DNA of 64,000 bases from Pohlia nutans (lineage: Eukaryota > Streptophyta > Bryopsida > Bryales > Mniaceae), in assembly GCA_022496805.1 (NCBI GenBank), contig CM040086.1, forward strand, positions 3,908,501-3,972,500, given 5' to 3'. Below the pieces are notes generated by a model that saw only the letters and a list, made by a program, of their open reading frames with translations, made no database searches and had not been told where the DNA came from. Shown here piece after piece: positions 13,060-24,361 of the stretch (position 1 is the stretch's first letter; every line of letters starts with the position of its first letter). The translations under genes and the position numbers were made by a program.

Positions 13060-13830
13060 AGTCCAACATTAGAGAGTATTTGAGCCCAAGAAGTGCCCTC
13101 CAAATTTGGTATTACGACAAAAATAAAGTGTCTTCTTCGTGGTACATTGTCAAAACCTATTGCGCATGTGTGAAGTGGTTGTATCGTAGAGAACACAATA
13201 GGGCCCGAATATGCAAGTATTGGCCAGACAAACGAAGGCATAGAGAATCACGGAATATATTTAAATTGAGGCGTGTTTAATTGTTCACATGACTAACTAA
13301 TAAGTCGATGTAATAATAGATCTTTATACATATATTGTAGCTTGAGGGTTCTCTTGAAAATATCTCTGCCTTAGCTCTGATTCAACGCTGTTCTCACTTC
13401 TAGTTAGAGTGGTATTATATTTCGAGCTCTTACGGCTTAAGTTAGGCGTGAACTAAAGAAGGGGTGTCAGTCAAGATCTAAATCTCACTTCATGTGCAGA
13501 AATCGTCACTTCTTTACCTTAAAGGTGACGTTCTTGTTTTACTGCAAACGGAAATGGCCACGAGTATTAAGCTAGTATAAGTAATTCCTTCGTTGTAGAT
13601 GTTAATAGAAGTTATGGAGATTGTATCACACTTTGGACTTGCTCTTGCATTCAAATGAGTACCCACTACAACTGCTATCAAATTATTGAGAATTTAGAAA
13701 TGTATCACACTAGATTCACTGAATCTATTGCTATCAATAACTATGCATGTTTTGGTGTCCTTGAGAAACCCGTTGAACTACCTCAATCAAAAAATGATAC
13801 ATGGCAACGACTATGTTAATAATAGGATTG
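13060..13830 (+). pseudogene. Possible decayed Copia-like LTR end, primer site and gag start
   Basis: A moderately GC-richer block ends in TTCTAGTTAGAG followed by TGGTATTATA (about 13,408-13,418). This resembles the TGGTATCAGAGC tRNA-Met primer-binding site after a Copia LTR. About 130 bp downstream, ATGGCCACGAGTATTAAG starts a short frame as Copia gag proteins do, but it stops within ten codons. No pol domain or second LTR was found. This is a weak call resting on position and the PBS-like motif only. Confidence 0.25.
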
Positions 13831-13839
13831 TAGATTTGT

Positions 13840-14990
13840 TAGTCTAATAAACAGAAAGAAATAAACTAACTGTGAGATTGAGAACCCAATTTCAAAAGAT
13901 TTAAAAGCAAAATTAATTTGACTGAAAATTATTTTATACATTTTCACATGGTTCCAAAATATCCATACACTATTATGTAGGAAATTGAAAAACTTTAAGT
14001 TACAAAGTATACCATCACATACTAGTAGGCGATCTCAATGAAGCTGAAAATTATCTGAAAACATATCTTATAAGCTATTTTAAGAAGAAGTATTAATTGC
14101 ATGCAAACAAAAGCCTTCATAATGTTCATACAAGAACTTATTCAAAAAAAATGGATCAAATCTTTCCGTGTGTATTTAATTATAATTTATGAAAACTAGT
14201 TTTTTTTTTAATATTTGAGATTATGATATTTGTTTTGGTAACTTATCAGTGTTAACAAAGTTGTGCTGAAGGCAACATAATTTTTTTCCTCAAGCACCGG
14301 TTGAAAAAAAGAAGTTATACTCCGACGAAGCTTGTTCATTTTCTCACCTTTTAAAAACAAATTCAAAAACTTACACTAAAATTTGACTTCATAAGTACCT
14401 ATCCAAACTCTCAATTGTTTCATGAACATACCATGTCAATTTAAGCAAAGTTAATCATTATATAATTCATTATGAAGAAACCCAAATTTAATAAAGTATA
14501 CTCTATAAACACCAATTTTAAACTTTGATATCCTTTAAATATATAATAAGAAATAAATTGAAATAAAATCTTGTCATAGTGTAAATACAAAAGCTCTCCC
14601 TTCTTTATAAAATTAAGATTTCAAAAACATTTTTGATAGTTCATACGTCTCGAAGTCAGAAGTTTGTTTTGCCACTTGACCTCTTTGGATCACAAGCCAT
14701 GGCCGCCTCAACCCAAGTGTAAATAAGAAGGTTTTGAGAATCTCTCCTTCAAAACAAGGTCTTTTATATATATCCAAACATCAATCATGGGAATCGGCAT
14801 TCAGTTGATAATCCCAAGGCGCGGAGCTCTGCCGTTTAATTTAGTACTAGAATTTTAAAAACAATAAAATTTCAACTACAGTTGAGTAACCTCCCCGAAG
14901 AGATACCTTGCCAATGAAGGATTTTCTGATTGATCACAGGAACTCAAGAAATAATAATAACAAACAGTAAATTTATACAAGAAAAAAAGC
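13840..14990. other. AT-rich stretch with no recognised feature
   Basis: No protein-like frame, RNA gene or clear repeat is visible between the possible LTR relic and the GC-rich block upstream of the PME gene. Confidence 0.5.
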
Positions 14991-14999
14991 AGAATGAAA

Positions 15000-16154
15000 C
15001 AGGAATGATCCCCAAAGGAGCACATGTGCACCAATAACGTTTTTCCCTCCAACCAGGGCGCGCAAACGTTCTGGCGATTCCGAAACCGAAGCCAAAGTGT
15101 CAGAACCGGAGCTAGAAATAGAGGCAATGCGATCAGGCGATGCTGGAATCTGGGGGTACCGCTAATAACAGTCACCGACAGAGCGGCGCCCTTATAGCTC
15201 TGAGGCGTATGTGATGGATGCATCACTTGTGCAGTGCCTCCGGCAGTGACTACCCAAGAGCTGCGAGCTCACACTCTGGCCCGGAACTCTGGCATCGTCA
15301 CGCGTCCTGTTTGCTCGCTCGCTCCGCTCCCACAATGCTCGCGAATGGCGCCTATTTTCTGCTGATCAAGTACTTACTGCACACAGCCTCCGCCTCTACC
15401 GCCCCTGGCTCTTGCTGCTTCCTCAGTAGACCTCGCATTCACACGAAGAATATGCCCCACGAGCTCGGCGCGGCGTACAGTTTGCATTGCTGCAGGCCCG
15501 CGTTAAGTTCTGTACAAAGTTGCGCGGTTCATCGATCAGTTCTCTACTTCCAGCCTGATCGGCGAGATCGACGACTGGAGTCACCTTGTCGATTGTCGCG
15601 ATATATCATTTGAATATACAGTCCGTGATTAGGGAGCAGGTGAGTACGTGCTTTGATTGAATTCCAGTTACGTCCCACATTGATAAAGTGTAGCTTCGAC
15701 TTGATCCGGGCGCACGAAGAGCTCTTGTTGTAAGCTAGCTGGAGCGTTGCGGTGTGTTTAGTTTGCATTCAAGATGATTAGAATAATGTCGTTGTAAGCA
15801 TAAGTAACTTAAGAATAATGTCGTTGTAAGCATGAGTAACTCAAGAATAATGTCGTTGTGAGCACGTTAGAATAACATTGTGAAGTTACCGCATTATTGT
15901 GTCGTAGTGCTCACTTGTGATCGAGACTCATGAGGTGCTGCAGGTGATGTATGTTTGTATTTGTCATGTAAGGTAAGGGGTTTTCGTTATGATTGTACGT
16001 AGTAGAGAGGGGGCGAGATCAATATTGTAGGTTTTGATCGTTGTTGTTTGAAAGCATAATGGTAATGGTGATCGCGTGGTGTGATCGATTAGGGCAGCGA
16101 AGGTGGTGAAGTGCTAGGAAGTGGGAAAGCAGGGAACCCAACCGACTGGGCAAG
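15000..16154 (+). promoter_or_regulatory. GC-rich upstream region and candidate 5' leader intron of the PME gene
   Basis: Base composition shifts sharply to GC-rich and CpG-rich at about 15,000-15,600. A good donor, GAGCAG|GTGAGTACG (cut after 15,639), and an acceptor, TTAGGGCAG|CGAAGG (about 16,096), would frame a leader intron that places the start codon at 16,155 in the second transcribed exon. This is inferred from splice motifs alone. Open frames here on both strands look like products of GC bias. Confidence 0.3.
15780..15866. repeat. 32-bp tandem repeat, about 2.7 copies, upstream of PME
   Basis: Unit AGAATAATGTCGTTGTAAGC + ATAAGTAACTTA starts at 15,780, 15,812 and 15,844, exactly 32 bp apart, with a fourth partial AGAATAAC at about 15,869. 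It lies inside the candidate PME leader intron. Confidence 0.9.
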
Positions 16155-18477
16155 ATGGTGTGGAAAGCGAGGGAAGACGAGGCGGGGTTGTACGACGGTC
16201 ACGACGGGTCCTCAGTCTCAGAGCATGATCTGGTATCACGCGCTGGCACGCAGAGCTCCAGTCGACGCAAATGGGTGGTGGTGCTGTTATCCGTGGCGCT
16301 GATCGCGGTTCTTCTGGCCATCATCATCCCGGTCACCCTGAACATGCAGAACCGTAAGAACGACGCCGCCTCGTCGACATCCAACACGGCCGTGAACGCC
16401 GCGTGCCAGGCCTCGCAGTACCCGCAAACTTGCAACGCCGTGCTCAACAACCAAACCATCACGAGCGCCAAGATCTTCACCCAGACCACGGTGCAGGCCG
16501 CGCTGGCCGGGGTGAACGCCTCCCTGCTCGCGGTCCAGAACTCCGAGACGCCCCAGAACGCGGCCGCCGTGGAGGTTTGCATCCAGAGCCTCGACACGGC
16601 CCAAGTAGAACTCAACGACATCCTGGTAGCGCTCAACACGTCTGATCCCACGGCGTTGCAAGCGGCGTTTGATGACCTCAAGGTGCGGCTAACCGCGGCC
16701 ATGGAGTTTCACACGACGTGCGCGGACGCGCTGGCGGAAATGAACGCGAATGGCCAGGCACCGATTTCGCCTACAGTCCAAGCCACGCTGGAGCACACGA
16801 ACGAGCTGTTCAGCGTGTCGCTTTCGTTTCTGAACGCATTCTCCGCGTACGGGGACAACTTCGCGGCGTGGGCGAAATCCGCAGGGCTGGATCTCTCGCA
16901 GCTGGGTCTCAACCGGCGCCGGCGACGCCTGCTCCAGGACGACGAAGGTGAGGAGATTGTCGGTGACGAGACTCCGGAATGGGTTAATCCTAATCTCCAT
17001 CGCCACCTGTTGCAATCGAAGCCCCTCCTGTTCCCCATCAACTCCGTTGTGGCGGCCAGAGGTGGCAATTACAAGCGCATCATGGACGCCGTAAAGAACG
17101 CGCCCAAGCACAGCACGAAAGTTTACGTGATCTACATCAAAGCTGGTGTGTACTACGAGCAGGTTATCATTCCGTCCGGGTTGACCAACATCATGTTCAT
17201 CGGCGACGGCCAAGGCCAAACCGTCATCACCGGCAGTCTCAGCGTCGCTTTGACCTTTAACATGACCACCTTTCTGTCTCCCACACTGAGTAAGCCCCCC
17301 TCACGAGTTCCATGTTTTGCCACACCTGAATCTCTTTTCACAATGTAATGGTACAAACTCTACCCGTGACGACTAGAGAAACATGCCCACAACTAGTCAA
17401 GTTCGTCACGTGGGGTCTCTTTTCGCCAGTCGGAGTTTCTTTTCGTGTTTTAAAGCCTGGCGATGAAATTAACTCGGTCTGTAACGTTGGATCTGATCAC
17501 GATGCAGTTGTGGGAGGACAAGGCTTTCTCATGAGGGACATCACGGTTCAGAACACGGCGGGAGCGAACGGGCATCAAGCGGTGGCGTTGCGGGTAAGCG
17601 CGGACCAGACGGCGTTCTACAGATGCACGTTCGACAGTTTCCAGGACACGCTCTACGCGCACAGCTACCGACAGTACTACCGCGAGTGCATCATCTCGGT
17701 AACTATAGTCTATTACCAACATACGTATTAATGTTCTGCATTGCTTTTGATGACATAAACTCTAATCCCATCTGGATCATATTTTGATTAAATCATTCTA
17801 AAACCATGGTCCATTCAGGATTTCTACATAATCACTACTAACAGAATTTGTACAAACATTTGCTTCTTAAGAATTTAAGCCCATATTGAGTCTCTTGTAT
17901 CGTTGTATGTACAGTGTTCAATGTATACATGTATCTTAAAAGCTCTGTGACTGTGATTTTGTGGATACAGGGCACAGTGGACTACGTCTTCGGCAACGGC
18001 TGGGTGGTGTTCCAGAACTCCCGAATGATTGCAAAGAAATCCGGGCTGGTGGGGCAACAGAACACGTACACGGCGCAGGGCAAGACGGACAGGGGCATGA
18101 CCACGGGCCTGTCGTTCCAGAGCTGCACCTTCGAGGCGACCCAGGACCTCATCAACAACGTGGCGATTTACAAGACGTATCTGGGCCGGCCGTGGAAGCC
18201 CTATGCCACGACCGTGCTGCTGCAGTGCACCATCGGCGGCCACGTCGACCCCACGGGCTGGTTGCCATGGAACCTATCCTCCTTCGGCCTGTGGACCTCC
18301 TACTTCGCGGAGTTTCAGAGCAACGGCCCCGGCGGGTCGCCCAAAGCGCGCGTCCCGTGGAGCCACCAGATCACCGACCCCAAAGTGGCGAACAAGTACC
18401 AGTTGCCCAACCTCATCCAGGGCCGCACTTGGGTCCCCAACACCAAGTTCCCCTACAACGGCGCCTGGATCGTCTGA
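16155..18477 (+). CDS. Type I pectin methylesterase with PMEI pro-region (3 exons)
   Basis: Removes methyl esters from homogalacturonan in the cell wall. Exons 16,155-17,289, 17,508-17,698 and 17,971-18,477 join in phase (GA|GTAAGC, CAG|TT, CG|GTAACT, ACAG|GG) into 610 residues, normal for the group-with-pro-region type. Residues 40-60 form a membrane anchor after RRK. About 75-245 is the PME-inhibitor-like domain with its Cys residues. RRRRRLL at 254-260 and RHLL at 283-286 match the subtilase processing motif. The catalytic part has GVYYE (331-335), QAVALR (402-407), QDTL (424-427), DYVFGN (446-451) and LGRPWK (513-518), so Gln402, Gln424, Asp425, Asp446 and Arg515 are all present. It should therefore be active after Golgi cleavage. 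Usual plant DFIFG is DYVFG here. Exons are strongly GC-rich compared with flanks. Confidence 0.95.
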
Positions 18478-18573
18478 TCATCTTCAATTTCCTTCTTCGT
18501 CTTCCTGTTGAGAATAATTGTGTCCGGTTGGCACAGATCATTGCATCATGCATGATTCCGATCGTTTGATCCA

Positions 18574-19132
18574 TTGCATGGTTCGGATAGTTTGATCCTC
18601 TGTCAGTCGGTGATTGTTGGTTGTTTCAAGGAGTCCCTGTTTGGAAGGGATTCATCCATTATAGATCAGATTGAACTAGCTTGCGCTTGCAACGTGTAGG
18701 TGATCATCGACGATACGTCGTCGTTGACATTCAAGCGTGTGCATTAGAAATCTAGTGGCTTGTAGAACATTTTTTTCCTTTGCAGGTTGCGCTGGACATT
18801 CTTGCGTGATCCTTTGCTGTATCAATTGTTTTGATTCGTGAATACATTAATTAATTCTTGCACCAAAGGTGCCTTCATTACAGCAATTGCTTGACAAATA
18901 TATCAATTGTTGCATTCGGATAGTTTGATCCTCTGTAGGTCGGTGATTGTTGATTGTTTCAAGGAGTCCTTGTTTGGAAGGAATTCATTGATTATAGATC
19001 AGAACTAGCTCAACGTGTCGGTGTTCGACGATACGTCGTTGACGTTCAATCGAAAAGACGTACATTAGAAAAGACCTGTGGCTTGTAGAATGTTCATTCC
19101 TTTTTTCGTCATTTGCAGGTTGCGCTGGACAT
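18574..19132. repeat. Diverged direct duplication of about 220 bp downstream of PME
   Basis: Copy 1 (18,574-18,800) and copy 2 (about 18,911-19,132) share, in order, CGGATAGTTTGATCCTCTGT, GTTTCAAGGAGTCC, GACGATACGTCG, GTGGCTTGTAGAA and GCAGGTTGCGCTGGACAT. It begins about 100 bp after the PME stop, so one copy may be part of the 3' UTR. Confidence 0.85.
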
Positions 19133-19139
19133 ATAGTGA

Positions 19140-20640
19140 AAACAATGCAAACATCAGATTATATTGCTCTTCCCCTGCGTGTTCTTTTCCCTGTTCTTTT
19201 CTCAGCGTGTACGTGTCAATTCACAAAATGTGATACAATGACATTACTTGATTTATTATTAACTTAACTTGGTTAAACTTCAGAACCAATCCAAATGCAC
19301 CGACCTAAGACCGAAACATTTTCAAAGCCACGCTGACCAGCTAGAATGAGACTCAGAGAGCTCTAGAGACAGAATAATCTTGATTCTTTTGGCCTAGTAC
19401 ATTGATTTACAATCCTCTCGATAATCTTCAAGCGTACCATGTATTACTAGAATATTACTTCTTTCTGCACACCAATAACCTGCAAGAGGGTATTGACTTT
19501 GACCTCCGAAAGTCAGAATTACATAAGAATTTGGATCCATGGAAGATTTTTGATACACTTTATACAGCAGGATCGGGCTGCTATCATCACAGCGTCGAAG
19601 GAAAAATCTCAACATCGATTCTCAAACTCTGAAGCGGAGAATCGGTCGAAAGAAAATAAAAAACTAATTCAAAAATCACAAAACCAGCAAATTGTCTGTC
19701 TCAGCATAATTATCGCTAATCATGATGATTAGACAGTTTTGTTAGCTGGTTTGCTGGGTTTACTCATCAATTCATAACGAGTTGGTTTAAACAACATTCC
19801 AATGTTGTTTTAAGTTGCTCTACCCACTTGTATCTTTATCTAGTCCATGTCATTGGTTGTTTTGTACTTGATCAGCTGTTGTACAATTAATTAGCTCGTG
19901 TTGGCATTTCATTCCTTGTGGACTTTCATGGCCAATCAATGGAATTGGTTCAGGTGCTTGCACGCAAATCACTAGCATTGTTGGTGGTTCGGGCTGAAGC
20001 ATAATTGGAGGAAGACGTAGAGACTCGGCAACAGGTGATCATTCTGTTTGTTCTGGGAGAATGTGATCTTCAGTGAATTTGATCACTAGTTTCGATGACT
20101 ATTTGTGGGTGTAGATCTCCGGGATTTGAATGATGTCTTCGAGGAACTTTGCTAGTTTTCAGACCATACAGACACTCAAACAGATTACATTGCCATTTCT
20201 GTGAGTGTTCGAGAAGCTTGGTAAGCCTAGTTGTTAATTGGAATAATCATTCTGTAGAATGTATTTGACCTGATTGACAAATCAGAATAAGTAAGTTGTT
20301 TTGTCGTCCAAAAATGTCACACTGACCTAAAACCGCCCATACTTGTCTCAGAATGTTCATCATTTTATAAAATGTACAGCATTTTTTGACCAGAGTATCG
20401 GTACGCCATTCTTTGTTCTATGTAATTTTCTTTCTGTTATTCAACCCCTATGTCGGAGTACCTTAGGTTTATCGTATTGCAGCACCCGAAATTTGGGCTG
20501 TCTGGTCTCCGGTAATTGGATTAACTCTAATTAACAATCAGACATATGTTGACCGTAATAGGTGGATCAACAAACATTACATAGCGATCATAAGATCCTG
20601 GGGTCATCTATCAGGGGATTCATTTCGCCTCTAATCTTCT
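19140..20640. other. Intergenic region between PME and tRNA-Met
   Basis: No recognised gene. Short frames around 19,400-19,730 on both strands resemble no family and lack supporting splice or start context. Confidence 0.5.
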
Positions 20641-20642
20641 TG

Positions 20643-20728
20643 GGGGTGGTGGCGCAGTTGGCTAGCGCGTAGGTCTCATAGCTAAACGAGAGATCCTGAG
20701 GTCGAGAGTTCGAGCCTCTCTCACCCCA
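20643..20728 (+). tRNA. Elongator tRNA-Met (CAT) with 12-nt intron
   Basis: Acceptor stem GGGGTGG pairs with TCACCCC, followed by discriminator A at 20,728. The D arm has GCGCAGTTGGCTAGCGCG, the anticodon CAT is at 20,677-20,679, and the T arm is GAGAGTTCGAGCCTCTC. A 12-nt intron (GCTAAACGAGAG, 20,681-20,692) follows the base 3' of the anticodon, leaving a 74-nt mature tRNA. Introns in elongator tRNA-Met genes are a known plant nuclear trait. The sequence is that of a plant nuclear tRNA, not an organelle insert. Confidence 0.95.
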
Positions 20729-21315
20729 ATGTTTTGGTTTTTCTTCGAAATTTATCTCGGAAGAGTTGAGTCCATCTCTTGATTATGCTGAGGATCTCTA
20801 ATGTTCACGATTCATGAACTGGTTTACAGCCACAGGGCCACAATAGGGGGGTTGTCATTCTGACTAATGAGACCAAGTGAGTAATGACCATTGAGAAAAG
20901 ACTCATTCTGCCGTAGTGTTTGGTGCGATTGTGAGTCTCACGAATGTGAGTCTGGCGATTGTGAGCGTTGTTTACTTGGATGATTACAGGATGCTCCACA
21001 TAAGAACCGCTTCGCAGACTCTTGCCTCACAAGTTTGCACTCTTGACACCCCCTTAATGGGAACTAATGACATCAACTCCCAAATATCAAGAGCTGATGT
21101 CGTCACTCTCTTCGACTGAATTCTACTTTGGTTGACTTTGAGTGGGCAATTCAAACCTCACAATCCAGTCAATAATGGCCGGAGATCGGTTTGCACACAG
21201 GCAGCTGCCTCGATCCTACACTTCACCCACCTCAATTAGAAAACTGTGTAATCGACAACTCATCAAGTTCTTGCTTCTCGATCATCATCTGGTCACAGGA
21301 AGAAAGTTAGCTAAC

Positions 21316-21459
21316 TGTCGATGCTCGGAAGCTTGAATCTGTCGATGCTCGGAAGCTTGAATCTGTCGATGCTCGGAAGCTTGAATCTATCGATGCTTGG
21401 AAGCTTGAATCTATCGATGCTTGGAGGCTTGAATCTCTTGATGCGCGGAACCTTGTGTC
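21316..21459. repeat. 24-bp tandem repeat x6 in the cupin promoter
   Basis: Units starting at 21,316 and every 24 bp have the form TGTCGATGCTCGGAAGCTTG + AATC. The first three are identical, the next two carry a CTCGG to CTTGG change, and the sixth is more diverged. The array ends 150 bp before the start codon of the cupin gene. Confidence 0.95.
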
Positions 21460-21609
21460 CATGTTAGGGTTGGCGTAAGTGTGCCAGGGGATGAAGCCCC
21501 TGTCCCATGTGATGCAGAAAATCAGGTGACTTGAGAGTGTACACCTAAATTTCGTGCAGCAGGATCGAGGAGCTTCAGAAAGAGTTGCTACTGAAACTGA
21601 CCAGAGATT

Positions 21610-22314
21610 ATGGCAACCATATCCTACTGTATAATTAGTACCGTCCTGCTCCTGGTGGGCGTTTCCTCAGCGAGTACTCCTGAGCCAACGAAATCGTTCG
21701 AGTGGTGGTATGCAGTGGAGCAGCCGCCACGGCTACCGTTCGACGCAGTGCAATCGGTGGTGACGTTTCCACCGGGCGGCTTCGTAGCACGCCACACCCA
21801 TGGCGGGCCATTGTACGCCGTCATGCTGCAGGGCACGATCACGCTCTGGATAGACGGCGAGCCTGCTAAGACATCCTACCAGGGCGACGCCATCGTGGAG
21901 CCCTACCGGAACATCTCCTCCGCTGCCAACCCCAGCGCCACTCTGCAAGCAAGCTTGCTGGCCACTTACTTGATTCCCGTGGGCGCCAACTTGACAACGT
22001 TCGAGCCCGGGTCCGTCCTGGGGTCCCCGGGTCCGTCCTCGCAGTTCCAGTCACGGATGCGACTGGACGCGGCGCCAGCTGAGCCCTACAAGGTTCATGT
22101 GTATGTGCTCTCGTACGCGCCGGGCGCGTGGGCCGTGGCCGAGGTGGTGGCCGCGCCGCGTCTGTCGACTGTGGTGTCCGGGGAATTGTTCAATGGCATC
22201 CAAACGTTCAAAGCTGGGGAGTTTTGGATTGAGAGACCTGGTGATAGCTCTCGTGTCACGGGAAACGTTGGTGATGAGACGGCCGTTGTGGCTGTTTCCA
22301 TTGTGCCGGTGTGA
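21610..22314 (+). CDS. Secreted cupin-fold protein, intronless, metal-site Glu missing
   Basis: A 234-residue protein starting MATISYCIISTVLLLVGVSS, a good signal peptide with likely cleavage near residue 22. A cupin_2-like barrel follows: FPPGGFVARHTHGGPLYAV (53-71) aligns with the G-x5-HxH-x3-E-x6-G motif. Both His (62, 64) are present, but the Glu position is Leu68 and the closing Gly is Gly75. The second half (about 160-234) has a weaker barrel repeat ending in GDETAVVAVSIVPV. Several N-x-S/T sites fit secretion. It is one exon, GC-rich, unlike the intron-bearing neighbours. It is not a classic germin, which has two Cys and an intact HxH-E-H set. Substrate and activity are unknown. It may resemble bacterial or fungal secreted cupins, so ancient transfer is possible but untested. 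Confidence 0.85.
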   Translation: MATISYCIISTVLLLVGVSSASTPEPTKSFEWWYAVEQPPRLPFDAVQSVVTFPPGGFVARHTHGGPLYAVMLQGTITLWIDGEPAKTSYQGDAIVEPYRNISSAANPSATLQASLLATYLIPVGANLTTFEPGSVLGSPGPSSQFQSRMRLDAAPAEPYKVHVYVLSYAPGAWAVAEVVAAPRLSTVVSGELFNGIQTFKAGEFWIERPGDSSRVTGNVGDETAVVAVSIVPV

Positions 22315-23260
22315 ATTTGGCTACTGCTTTTGTGGAGTGAGGGATTGATGATCTGCTGAAAGCGATTCTGCTCAGAGGACCAGATTCGGAACTCTTGTGA
22401 GCAGTGATCTCAAAACTGGCTAAAATTAGCTGGATTTCTACCCAAATAAATGGGGCTGCTAAACATACAAAGAGAGAAAATGAAAAAAAAAAATTGAAAT
22501 GTAGCCAGAGCGCTCATCATCATATAAATATGTAGCAACTTCATGAGGTGATATCCGCAGATATCATCATGGTATCGCCTTCATATATCAAGTGTATTGC
22601 CGGATATTACAGAGGTATCGTGAGTATTGTATGCACTGGGTAGAAAAAGTAGATACCATTTGTGTGGGAGGCCGCACAATGTTCTAAATGTCAAAGTGGT
22701 TCTGAGATCACTGCTTGTGAGATGTTCAATTGAGGGAGTAGTCAAGATGTCAAGTTCCTCCTCACCATGCACTTATTAGTGCCGCCTCCATTCCTTTTTT
22801 TTGGTCTGTTCTTTTTCGTGTGATGGAAAATATTGTGATAAGAATTTGGTTGATGAGGAAGAAATTAACTAATGAGCCATTTGGAAGATCGTGCTTCTAG
22901 GATGAAACCATGTGTGGGTTTATGAGAACGATAGAGAGAATTCAATAAAACAAAACAATCAAATGACGTAAGAGAAACTGAAAGAGAATTTATACAGATA
23001 AAAAAAAAAACTGTATACGTATGCATAAAGTTTTATTTAGGAGATGTCAAATGTTGCTTGCAAAAGGAGGGAAATTCAGAACCACAATGAACACAATGTG
23101 GTCACAGACCTAGCCTGCAAATCGCAATTTGTACGGTTTAGTCACGCCTTTGTACGAAATGGTATCTAAGGCTCAATAGTGTTTACTGTTTAGACATTGT
23201 TTTACTTGCTGTTTTTCGTCAGACAATTGAGAAGTCACCTTGAGTTTGATGAATCAACAA
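22315..23260. other. Intergenic region downstream of the cupin gene
   Basis: Likely holds the cupin 3' UTR (AATAAATGG near 22,445). No gene seen. Confidence 0.5.
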
Positions 23261-23555
23261 AGAATTTTGCTTTACTATACTCTTATTTGCTCACTCTAAA
23301 TAGTTAAAAAGTGTGGAAGATTTTGGTGGTCTATCATTATTACGTGTGTAAGAGGTGTGTAAGAGCTTGGTGGTTTTCAAAAAAAATTAAAACTTTTTTA
23401 GCACCAAGAAAGGAGCCTAAAAACTTTTGAAAACTTTTGAAGACCACCAAGCTTGTACACACCTCTTACACACTTAACAATGATAAACCACCAAGATCTT
23501 CCACACCATATAACTATTTGGAGTGAAGAAATAAGAGTATGATAAAGAAAAATTC
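23261..23555. mobile_element. Foldback element of about 295 bp with arms over 100 bp
   Basis: The left arm runs from AGAATTTTGCTTTACTATAC through GTGTGGAAGATTTTGGTGG to GTGTGTAAGAGGTGTGTA. The right arm is its inverse, from TACACACCTCTTACACAC to GTATGATAAAGAAAAATTC. The loop is about 60 bp. It is non-autonomous and has no coding content; its long arms make it a plausible small-RNA source if transcribed. Confidence 0.85.
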
Positions 23556-24361
23556 ATGGTATCTTCTTAAAAATTTGATGAACTTTACGAATAACTCCAT
23601 TGGAAAAGTGCCTCTTTTGGGAGTGAACAGTACAAGTGCATCAAAGAAAAGTTGATGACTTGTTTGCAAGATTCAGATGATTCGGACATGCATTTGCTAT
23701 AGTCACTATTGATGATACCAGGCTACACACTATTTCAACACTCTTTATGCAGCTGCACATAGTGTACAAGAGTTTCAAATTTTGCATAAACGGTGGTAAC
23801 ATCATGCCATTTGAGTACAGTTACGTGGAACTGGACATTGAATTGACACTTCCAATGCCTACACAAGCAGACAACATCTCTCAGTCAAAAGATGCCCAAA
23901 CATGCTTTCCATGCTACCGTTGTACTTGACTCAGTACTACTGCCCAGGAGCCGGCCTGCAAAAGCTGGATAAGGCTAGCTAGTATTGAACTTTTGGTAAA
24001 AGCAGAATACCAGGAAGAAAAGTCTCATCAATTCTACAGAAACATGAGACACCAACATCCCAACTGAGAACAAAAAGAACACCTCACCAAAGCATACTGC
24101 TGGATCATTCAACTTTCGCAACGGCTATTCACTGGAAAATTTTCTACAAATCGTATATTAATTCATAATTACCGGATGAATGAGCATGTACACCAAAATG
24201 CAAACTAAAAGCTCCTCAAATTCCTAACCAGCTCATGAAAGTTTAGAGCACAAAACTTCATGGTCACTCCCTGATCGATAACGCCGGTACTAAATGCACG
24301 CGCTGTGCATTCTACAAAAAAAGAACGTCATAATTCTCGACATCCACCTGATCGATCTCAA
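23556..24361. other. Intergenic region, GH17 3' side
   Basis: No gene recognised. It would contain the 3' UTR of the minus-strand GH17 gene. Confidence 0.5.

Noticed and set aside
14876..15613. Overlapping 116- and 131-codon frames on opposite strands
   Set aside because: No family similarity; likely chance openness of the GC-rich block upstream of PME.
16199..17219. Long open frames on the minus strand and other plus frames across the PME exon
   Set aside because: They are mirror frames of the GC-rich PME exon; the PME frame alone matches a protein family.
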